This document shows, piece by piece, positions 55,258-64,000 of a stretch of DNA of 64,000 nt. This DNA is from Owenia fusiformis. Its lineage: Eukaryota > Annelida > Polychaeta > Sabellida > Oweniidae. A program made the translations under genes and the position numbers. Location of the stretch: contig CAIIXF020000009.1 of assembly GCA_903813345.2 (NCBI GenBank), positions 35,829,759 to 35,893,758 on the forward strand, in the 5' to 3' direction. Under the pieces are notes generated by a model. That model was given only the letters and a program-made list of their open reading frames with translations. It searched no databases and had not been told where the DNA came from. Within the stretch, counting starts at the first letter, position 1; every line of letters starts with the position of its first letter.

Positions 55258-57985
55258 TTTATGATATATATAATTTGTAAAAGACCACATGCAGTATGGC
55301 AAGTGATTTTAGACAGTCATATCTTTCACCATGAGTACTTTCTGGGCATAAATACAGTGGTTTATATTAAAACAGTATTTTTTATTTTTTTTATTTTTTT
55401 TTATTTCATCATTTACTTATATTACATACAATATGAGTACAAATAAATATGAATACAACCATACAAAAATCAAATTACAATCAATCAAAAATACAGGCAT
55501 ATTGAATTAAAAGTTTTTGATTAAATTTTCAATCCACAATGCTAAAACAGTTTCCCTTTCTATGACATGAAATATAGATTCATAAAAATGTAAATTTGTA
55601 ACAAAAGCTGTTCTTATATCAAATCTTTTCCAACTCTCGTGATCTTCAGAAAAATTGCACCAATTATTATAAATTGTTATGCCAAGAATTGTTATTATGA
55701 CATTTCTAAATTTGGTGATATTGTTCCCCGGTAAAAATCCAGTAACAATATGTTTGTATTTAATTTGACACTTTAACTTTGCACTTAACTCTTGCCACAC
55801 ATGTCTTACCTTTATGCATTGAAATAACATATGTTTCATGTTGTGTAATTCATGACATATTTGACAATTTCTTGAAACTTTATTATTCCATTTAGATACG
55901 AGATATCCACATGCCAGTAGATTGTTCAATATTTTGAAATTAAATTCTGAGAAGTAATTATAACTCATGTTCATTAATTTCTGATTATAAATACTTTTCC
56001 ATTGATGCTGTTCTGCAATAGTAAAACAAGTACTCCAGTATGTTTCATGAATGTTTCTCTCAAATTTAAGATTTCTCAAAATGTTGTAGAAAAATTTGGC
56101 TTTTTTACCTTCAAGTTTAATAAACTGATTTTCAATCAAAAATTCTGTTTTATCCTTTACATTAATGAATGGTAGATTAGTTTTATCACGATTTGAACAG
56201 ACACTCATAATAGTTTTCTTTATTGTATATAATTCTATCATCCAGTTCCTCTTTCCAAGTAAAACCTGAGTACATGACTGACTGCTTTTAAAAGAACCAT
56301 TTGGATTAAAGAAATCCTTTACATAAACAAAACCTGACTGTATCCAGTTTTTAAAGAATAAAACTATTCCTCTATTTTGGAATCGCCTGTTACACCATAA
56401 AACCTCGCTGAAAATATCATCACTTTTAATTTTGTCATTTGTTATATATGTTTTACATGTGTTGAATGAACAAAATATGTCCTTATAAAAAGGTGTTAGT
56501 ATGTTTATGCCATTTATTGATTGTTGGTCAAAGTTGCAGTTCAGGAAAGTTTCTAATTTTAGACCGGTTTTCTTTATAAGGTACGATGGAAAAAGTTTCC
56601 ATGATGTTTTGCTAGTAAGTAGTCTATTTATCCAAATGGACTGAAGACTTTGTATTTTAAGCTTAATATCTACTACGTTTAATCCCCCATCCTCTATTGC
56701 TCCAATTATTGAATTTCTTTTCACTTTATCCTTCCCATTCCATAAAAAGTCAAAAAACATTCTCTCTATTTGTTTAATGATTGACTCCTCAATTTCCATA
56801 ACTGTAAAATTGTATACAAGCTTTGATATTGCTAGGGAATTAATAATTTGAGCTTTTCCAAAATATGTTAATTTTCTCATTTTCCATGTTTGTAATAGTT
56901 GTTTTAGGTCTCTTAGTCTTGATTCCCAGTTTAAAGAATGACATTTTTGTTTATCCCCAATGTGAATCCCAAGGCATTTTATTGGTGTATTACTGAAAAG
57001 TATTTCTTCAATGTATTCGTCCTTTGAATCCTGAAGAGACCCCAGTTGTATTCCTTTAGTTTTATCAATGTTTAGTTTAAGCCCACTAACCCTTGAGAAT
57101 TTCTCTATTTTCTGTAATGCAGCTTTAAGAGATTCTTTATTTGATAAAATTAAAGTTGTATCGTCTGCGTGTTGTATTATTTTGATATTTTTATTCTCTA
57201 TTTCTATACCATGTATTATATCATCATTTTTAATTGAAACAGCCATTACTTCTGTGCAAAGAATAAATAGCAAAGCCGATATAGGGCAACCTTGCCTTAT
57301 TCCCCTATACATATGAAAGCATATTAAAACAGTTTGTTTTCTTTCATTTCTTTCAAGTACCCATGATGATAAAAATATAAATCAAACAATTCGAAAAATT
57401 ATGAATAAGGACCCCATGTTAACATTTTTTTTCAAAATATTGAACCTATTTACTCAAAAGAGGATCTTTTTCTGATTTTTATTGCATGAAAACATTATTC
57501 AACAAGGGGTCTAAGACATGTTCAAAAATAGAATGGAATTGAAAGCCTAGTTTTGAAGATATCAATTTTCGATGACCAAAATTATGCTGAAAACAATGGA
57601 TAGCACGAGTTTTCCCTATGGGAAAATAACATTGGATATGTGGTTTTTAACCTCACTCATTTCAATACCCATCCCCTTTTCAGAAATTGTTAATATAGTG
57701 TAGAGGATACTTTCGATATGTTTAAATTGAGAAAAACAAGATCCTCTTTTAAAAAAATTAGCCTAACATTTTTCAAAAAGTGCCAAGGTGGGGCGCTAAT
57801 CCATAATTTTTCAGAGACTTGAATTGATATTTTACTATCATGGGGACTTCACTTGAAAGAAAACATATTGTTAAAAGCCACTGCATTTATGGTCAGAAAG
57901 TACTCATGGTGAAAGATATGACTGTCTAAAATCACTTGCCATTCTGCACGTGGTATTTTGTCTTTTTCACAAGATTAAAATATAA
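55258..57985. mobile_element. Foldback element interrupted by a LINE
   Basis: The left arm 55258-55376 plus its continuation 57334-57380 matches, inverted, the right arm at about 57830-57985. Shared phrases are GGCAAGTGATTTTAGACAGT, CATATCTTTCACCATGAGTA and TTTTCTTTCA. Removing the LINE at 55377-57320 gives a hairpin-forming element of about 770 bp with ~150-bp arms. It is non-coding. Confidence 0.7.
55377..57320 (-). mobile_element. 5'-truncated LINE, ORF2 from mid-reverse-transcriptase to C-terminus
   Basis: An intact 601-codon frame (57312-55507). It starts at GIRQGCPISALLF (RT motif 4), then has QHADDTTL (the catalytic DD, with H in place of the usual Y/F before ADD), VSGLKLNIDKTKGI and CLGIHIGD. 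A long thumb region follows, then a Cys/His motif, CQICHELHNMKHMLFQC. Truncation removes the endonuclease and the first catalytic Asp. A perfect 13-bp target duplication ATATTAAAACAGT flanks the copy (55364-55376, 57321-57333), and an A/T-rich tail lies at 55377-55405. The pattern is L1/Tx1-like, but the clade is tentative. The open frame and exact duplication imply a young insertion. Confidence 0.9.
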
Positions 57986-58169
57986 TTCGACTTAAGCCAT
58001 TTTGAGAAGATCGGGAAAGCATCCCTGTTGAAAAGATGTGTAATTAATAAAAAGAAAAGGGTTTAGAAGTTCATCCTTAGACTGACGTATAATAATGGGT
58101 TTGATGTCATCAAAAGATGCACTGCTATCTTTGAGTTCACCCAATATGTCATGTTATGATATCTCCCTC

Positions 58170-58685
58170 AGCTTTTTGCCCCGCCTTTTCAAATATGCCC
58201 CGTCTATAAAAATTTCCCTCACCTATTCAAGTTTGCCCCGCCTTTTCAAATTTGCCCCGCCTATTCAAGTTTGCCCCGCCTTTTCAAATTTGCCCCGCCT
58301 ATTCAAGTTTGCCCCGCCTTTTCAAATTTGACCCGCCTATTCAAGTTTGCCCCGCCTTTTCATATTTGCCCCGCTTATTCAAGTTTGCCCCGCCTTTTCA
58401 GATTTGTCCCGCCTATTCAAATTTGCCCGCCTATTCAAGTTTGCTCCGCCGTTTCAAGTTTACCCCGCCTATTCAAGTTTGCCCCGCCTTTTCAAATTTG
58501 CCCGCCTATTCAAGTTTGCTCCGATGTTTCAAGTTTTCCCCGCCTATTCAAGTTTGCCCCGGCTTTTCAAATTTGCCTCGCTTATTCAAATTTGCCTCGC
58601 CTTTTCAAATTTGCCTCGCTTATTCAAATTTGCCTCGCCCATTCAAATTTGCCAAGCCTCTTTAAATTTGCCTCACCTATTACGA
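58170..58685 (+). repeat. 19-bp minisatellite (TTGCCCCGCCTTTTCAAAT)
   Basis: About 26 copies alternate between TTGCCCCGCCTATTCAAGT and TTGCCCCGCCTTTTCAAAT, giving a 38-bp higher-order unit. Since 19 is not divisible by 3, all three plus frames read the same 19-residue cycle (PRLFKFAPPIQVCPAFSNL-like), and so all stay open. This explains the overlapping long frames; none is a gene. Confidence 0.9.
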
Positions 58686-58846
58686 TTACGCTCGTGGCAA
58701 TATCTCATTATCTAATCCCTTGTAAATAATGAATCTACCCTGAACGCAGAGTCTAGTTATACACTGATGAAGACGAAGCTCTCTCTTAAGAAGCGAAGTC
58801 AAACGAATGCAAAGGGTATTGATTGTGAAAACTGATTTGTTTGTAG

Positions 58847-61639
58847 GTCTCCATTGAATCGTGTGAAGATTCAAGAAGTTTGGAAGGAAACACGACGAAG
58901 ATGACCTGGCAAGAATATGAAATGCTATTCAAAACGTACGTCGACATCGATATATGAAATCCCGATATCCCAATACATACACGATATCACGACATATACA
59001 CGAAATCACGACACATATCACTCGTATTAGTATCATTATATGTCAGATCGATGTATTCCAAGTGCTAAAACTGAGGAATGAAAAATTTTCAGATCAATTC
59101 TTCAAACGACGTACAATTGTAAAGTCATCGAAGAGATTGGTAGCGCGATAAGAAAAAATGGCGAAGGTGTCCATTCTACGTGTATGAACAACGTATATAA
59201 ACCGAGGGTGCCATGCATCGTCTACGCATTTGGGTACGATAAAAGTGATATTCCTAAATCTAGTTAGAATCATTCATTTATATGGATCCAATAATCAACC
59301 CATAACAGGACGTTTAATTCATTTTATGTTTAACTTCTTTTTAAGAGTTGGGTATATATGGCACTTTGAGGATGAATTTGCTGAACGCGGATGCCAGGTG
59401 TTTGCATTTGACCCCAGGTTGGTGGATTTCGACCTTTACCTTATGCAATAAAGTATGGTCGAAATAGCAACAATGCAGGCGCTTGTGATGTACCCTTAAA
59501 CCAAGGACGGGCGCACTGTCCAGTTCAGTTCATTGTTTCTTGTTTTTTGTTGTTGCATGTTTTTTTTGTTTTTTTAGTATATATTTATTTTAGCTACATA
59601 CAGTTACTTTCTCACATGTTTACAGACTTGGAGAAGCATGATGAATATTCTTGTAGAGCCAATCGTGTTTAAATTATTAATGGAAAATAGGTTATTCAAA
59701 AGCAATACCGTTTAAAGGATCCCATTTATCTCCTATTCCTACACGTGAATCTAAAAGTATCTAATGATACATTTAGAACCTGTAAATGTTGGTTTCACCT
59801 TAGAATGTTAACATACATATCTTTTAAAATTACTAAATACATTATTTAAAACAAATCTTCTTGTTCTTTAATCTTTAGTATGAAAACTGAGAGTCACAAA
59901 CGAAGCGGAAATCTTTGGTTCTATAACATCGGTCTCAGAAGTGTTGACTCTGATAACTTTACTCCACATGTGGATAGCTACGTAAATAAATCACAGATTT
60001 TTACCTGGAAAGTGCGAACGTTAAAGTCAATCATGGAAATGCTGGGACACACGAATATAACGGTATGTATTTTGCAAGTTTTCGGTGTACACGCATTGTG
60101 GTTCCTGTGTTTCGTTCCCTGGGTTTCGTTTGCCAGATCGATTGCTCATTCTTCAAGACTCCTTGCTAATCGTTTGCAAATCAGGTTCAAAAGAATGCCG
60201 CCATTTTTATTCAAAATAACTGTCACATTAGCCGTGTGGGCTCAACGTTCGCCACCGTGTGGCTCACAAGGTGAGGAACAGTGAGCCCACACAGCCTAAG
60301 TGTGACAGGTCCATAAGGGATTGAATACACAGTTGGAAAAGTGTCCGAATAACAGTAATGATCTGAAAGCGTTAACGGTCTTTTTCCAGTTACGATGTAG
60401 AATAGATAGTACTTTCATGAATATAGTCTGAGCAACTTGCTGTTTTTGAATAAACAATACTCATTTGAAAAAAAAACAGAAAACTTTTTTGTGTTTTAGA
60501 TTTTTTCAAATATTTGAAATTTCCGCCATTTTAATAAAATGGGGCAAAACAATATGGCTTTTGCATGATGCTAGAAATATCTGTAAAAAGTTCACACAGA
60601 GCACAGTTTAAGGTTAAGATTATTTGTCTGTTTCTATTCTGTTCTCGGTCGTGTATAGAGAATAGTAAAATCGTAACCGTTTAGCTGTGCCATGCATGAA
60701 TTCAACTGAACACCTTCGATTCACTAACACATTTGCGATGACGAAATCAGGGGACGTTCCGCTTAAGTGGATCACTTTTACACCAAAGAATCCCTAAATG
60801 TGAGTCATTTTGAAGGTAAACCCCTAGATATTAGTCCCATTTTGATGGAAAAATTCCTAGAACTGGGTCTTCTTTTTGAAAGTTCTAAAACTCGGTATTA
60901 TTTTTGAAAAAGAATCGCCGGAAGTGAGTCTTGTTTTTGAAAAATTACCTCGAAGTGGGTCTATTTTTGAAAGAAGACCCCTAGATGTGGGTCGATTAAA
61001 TGAGAAAAAATCCCTAGGTGTGAAAGTTGACCCCCCCCCCCCCATAACAGGATGCCTAACAACAATGCTATAATTTGATACTTTGTCAGACAAAAGATGC
61101 ACTATAGGATATTGATTTATAAAGTTTAATAATGTGATTGAGTTGGTTTTTCAGATTTTACAATTTGATATTCCCTGCGTCGATATCATGGCTGATTTGC
61201 TGACTTGTCCTTTTTATAAGCCTGACATCCATTTCTTTCTTTTTGTATTGAAACATTTCGCTCAAGTAATACTCGACGATGATGTAACTACGCACATCAA
61301 AGCTTAGGATGAAGAAAATAATTTAATTTATTCAAGCAAAGCATTTTTGTTTTACAGATCGATGTTCTCAAGATGGACATTGAAGGTTACGAATTTGACG
61401 TCCTCACAACAATGATGGACGATGGTACAATAAAACACGTGCGCCAGTTGCTAGGTGAATGGCACATAAGAGGAGATCAAAGATTTGAATTTTCTATAAA
61501 ATATTTTGTAGCAAAACGGCTTTTGAGTTACGGATTTAAAACTTTCAATTACAATGTGGTAGGTCGGCATGGCCAATGTAAAAAAATCTATTGCTTGCAA
61601 GCTAATTTGGGATTTGTCAACACCAAATTTCGAAAATAA
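58847..61639 (+). CDS. METTL24-like (Methyltransf_22/FkbM-type) methyltransferase, N-terminal exon missing
   Basis: Five exons join in frame: 58847-58935, 59093-59233, 59346-59417, 59879-60062 and 61358-61639 (stop TAA), all GT-AG. They encode 255 residues. The order matches METTL24-type proteins: MTWQEYEMLF, Cys-rich IEEIGSAIRKNGEGVHSTC, PCIVYAFGVGYIWHFEDEF (SAM-motif-I region, usually VYSFGI..DWSFD), GCQVFAFDPSM, NLWFYNIGL, FTWKVRTLKSIMEMLGH, then IDVLKMDIEGYEFDVL and QLLGEWHI. FDPSM and KMDIEGYE are hallmark motifs. The family is predicted to use S-adenosylmethionine; human METTL24 has no settled substrate. The first exon begins in phase 0 at an acceptor, so a start exon (usually with a signal or membrane anchor) must lie upstream, perhaps beyond the LINE and minisatellite at 51-58.7 kb. 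I did not find it. Confidence 0.88.
60785..61035. repeat. Diverged ~33-bp tandem repeat
   Basis: About seven units of the form AAGTGGGTCTATTTTTGAAA with (A/C)CCCCTAGATGTGGGTC, strongly diverged, ending in a C13 run at 61030-61043. It lies in the last intron of the METTL24-like gene. Confidence 0.6.
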
Positions 61640-63464
61640 AACTCTTTCATGATATGTACATTTTAAGTCATTTTACTTTACCCGTGGTATTCAGTTATTA
61701 GGGAGTTTAAGCTAGCAATGTTTTTCACAACCTAAACGTAAACGAAAAATATTTAAGCGATGCAGTTGTACAGGCGTTTGGCCATACGTATAGGTTGGCG
61801 TTTCGATTTTATATGCAAGCTTAAACTCTCTATTACTAGCCCATATCACATATTGCGCGAAACATTGCACTACATTGTACGAACTGAAGGCTGGAGCTTT
61901 CCCTATGGAACTTGAAGACTAAATATTCTTGCTGCTATAATTTTGCTGTTTACAATACAAATCTTTAGAACTGATCCGGTAATTCTTGTCGATCCTGTAT
62001 TAAATACTGGATTAAGAAAGCAATTTTCTCAGTAAAAGCCAGATACGAGGTAATTTCCAATATAGATGCGTGTAGCCTACTCTGCAAGTGTAATTCATCG
62101 CTTGTCAGAAACATATTTCTTTCCTTATAATTTTACTTTTAGCTAATCATTAGGTCACAATAAATCACGAAGACCCAATAAAATGGGATGGGACTTTAAT
62201 TAAACAAGGCAATTTACTATTTTCACTGTATTTCTCCCATCTGTCATCACTATTCGTCATTTCAAATGGAAAAAGCTCACCGTGTAAAGTGTATGTTGAC
62301 CTAGACACATGAATAACGCAAATGCCACTCAATATTATGACATTTTCACTATGCAATTATAACATTAATGTAGATTTGTGTACGCAATAAAGAGAATTAT
62401 TATCCAGATTATTTGAAAACCTAGTCTCTTTAACAGTTTAAGATGGAATATGAATAAAGTAATTTTACATCTATACACAATTGTATGTAATAACTTTTAA
62501 AACAAAAAAGTATCCCCATCTGTTCACCCAAGGGGGGGGGGTGTATAGAGGGTCTTGGAAATGCAGTACAATATTTTTCAGCTCTCTTATACCATATACA
62601 ATATTTTTTCACCCCTTTTATACCATATACAATATTTTTCACAGCTCTTATACCATATACGATATTTTAGGTGAAATACAATATACGATAATTTTGAAAC
62701 TGCTTTTGGTTAAAGTTTGGATATTTATAAGGAAATTATATTAGGAGAGAATCCATGTACTAAAGTAAATGTATTATTATAAGGCAACTAGACTCCACAT
62801 AAACAGTACTGTCAACCCCCAAAAATTTTCTCGCGGGACAGATTTTTTAGACCCAGTGCCCAAAATTCGCGGGATTTTGCGGGACATCTACTAAATTCGC
62901 GGGATTTCGCGGGACATTTAAGGGATTTGCGTGATTGCGCTTATATGCCAATTTTTTTTATCAAATTCGCCACGGACATCTAATACATTCTTCGAACTGC
63001 CCTGGAACTATATCTATACCAGGACTGGCATCCAGATCCAAGTATTTTTTAAGACCGCCGACTCTCGTTGGCCTATTTATCCCTATTGACTCAGTTGTTC
63101 ATATACATTTACGTACCTTAGATGCTTTGTAATCGACGTAGATAGAAAATATTGTTTCCTAAATTGTTCTGAAAAGCGATAATTATTACTAAATGTACTT
63201 TGAACAGGTCGACTGACCAAAAAGTCGGACTTCTGGCACAAGGTCACGTGACCAAATAGAATTTGTATAGATAAAATTGATGACGTCACCGCCATCGGTG
63301 TAGGTCAGGTCAAAAGTCATCCATCTTGCCATTTGCCCAGCGTATTCTTACCAGTCGACAAAAAACGATGAAATCACGTTGAAAATAAAATATACACTTT
63401 AAAATTGAGGCTGATTGAAATTGACAAGACTCCATTGAATACAGCTGTGCAATTTACAGTCACC
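61640..63464. other. Region downstream of the methyltransferase gene
   Basis: It holds the 3' UTR and then no supported exon. It contains short AT repeats (ACCATATACAATATTTTT, 62565-62665) and a tract of GCGGGA(T/C) repeats at 62830-62940 (AATTCGCGGGATTTTGCGGG) of unknown origin. Confidence 0.5.
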
Positions 63465-63905
63465 AAGATGAGCGAACTCCTATGCAGTGTCTCGGTATAG
63501 ACACTGCGGCGGGCAGATTATGGAATCCCCAAAATTTGGGGAAGATAGTCCCCCTTTTTGTCACAGATGTACTTGTGTTTCACACAACTTATAAAATATA
63601 TGTTCTTTTATGTTCACCAATAATTATTTTGTCAAAATATTCCAAAATCAATGAAATATAAGAGGAAATCCCCGCCGAAGGAATTCTGAGTAAAAGTTGT
63701 GTTGATAAAAGTTTACCGCACGTGTTGTTTATTAGTTAATACGCGCAATTCAACCAATGAAATTGTCTAAATTTTACAATCACGCGACCTGAGCATGGGA
63801 CTAGAACCAATCACGTCAGTTGTTTATTACGATGTTACCATGCTTACGGTGAGATACCTGCCCGCCGCAGTGATATATCACTGCACGGGAGTTCGCAAGA
63901 TGAGC
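63465..63905. mobile_element. MITE with GCGAACTCC ends and AAGATGA target repeat
   Basis: The ends GCGAACTCCTATGCAGTG and, inverted, GCGAACTCCCGTGCAGTG continue with a small hairpin and ACTGCGGCGGGCAG on both arms. The direct repeat AAGATGAGC at 63465-63473 and 63897-63905 flanks it; 7-9 bp are target duplication because the last GC can also be element. About 420 bp and non-coding. Confidence 0.75.
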
Positions 63906-64000
63906 TAATTTCGGAGAGATTCGGTGAGATTCGGGAATTAAAAAAGGTAAGCTCTTCCGGTTTCCCAACTTCATAAATTTAAAATCCCAGAACCTCCTTT

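Noticed and set aside
58170-58685. Regular short repeats that could suggest a CRISPR array
   Set aside because: There are no unique spacers; the sequence is a continuous minisatellite in an intron-bearing animal genome.
58095-58729. Overlapping frames of 78-152 codons with a repeated FKFAPPIQVC-like peptide
   Set aside because: A 19-bp minisatellite leaves all three frames open; there is no start context, splice site or domain.

Overview
This window is nuclear DNA from an invertebrate animal. It is AT-rich, has intron-split genes with GT-AG junctions, and is crowded with miniature inverted-repeat elements, minisatellites and truncated LINEs. The gene set (a Gly/Tyr-rich annexin, tail-anchored GST-like proteins, a METTL24-type methyltransferase) and the repeat style suggest a lophotrochozoan, perhaps a mollusc. 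That placement is an inference; no marker gene fixes the species. No complete transposase, no CRISPR array, and no retrovirus-like or LTR element was recognised.

Layout. (1) 2.9-18.4 kb, minus strand: a 19-exon annexin gene whose reading frame I could follow across every splice junction (661 codons). Its introns hold many mobile elements and a tandem array of tRNA-Cys genes on the same strand. One coding exon (exon 8) is split by a 1.7 kb foldback DNA transposon with a clean 8-bp target duplication. (2) 18.4-28 kb: a SINE-like sequence, two more tRNA-Cys copies inside an inverted-repeat structure, two possible divergent first exons, a tRNA-Lys gene, and a foldback element invaded by a second transposon with a 9-bp target duplication. 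(3) 28.2-33.8 kb: two head-to-head, intronless-ORF, tail-anchored GST-like genes whose 3' halves are almost identical. A cluster of palindromes lies between them. (4) 35.0-35.5 kb: a small basic protein of unknown function. (5) 36-51 kb: mostly gene-poor, with the last two exons of an acidic-tailed protein on the minus strand at 41.7-43.8 kb. (6) 51.8-58.7 kb: LINE fragments (tail-to-tail copies, and a 5'-truncated copy inside a foldback element), a mariner-like MITE and a 19-bp minisatellite. (7) 58.8-61.6 kb, plus strand: five exons of a METTL24-like (Methyltransf_22/FkbM-type) methyltransferase lacking its N-terminal exon. (8) 61.6-64 kb: no gene seen; a MITE lies near the right end.

The genes do not form an operon or pathway. 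The main themes are host genes shaped by mobile DNA: an exonic transposon insertion in the annexin, tRNA arrays amplified in an intron and relocated, nested transposons, and a duplicated gene pair that looks homogenised by gene conversion.
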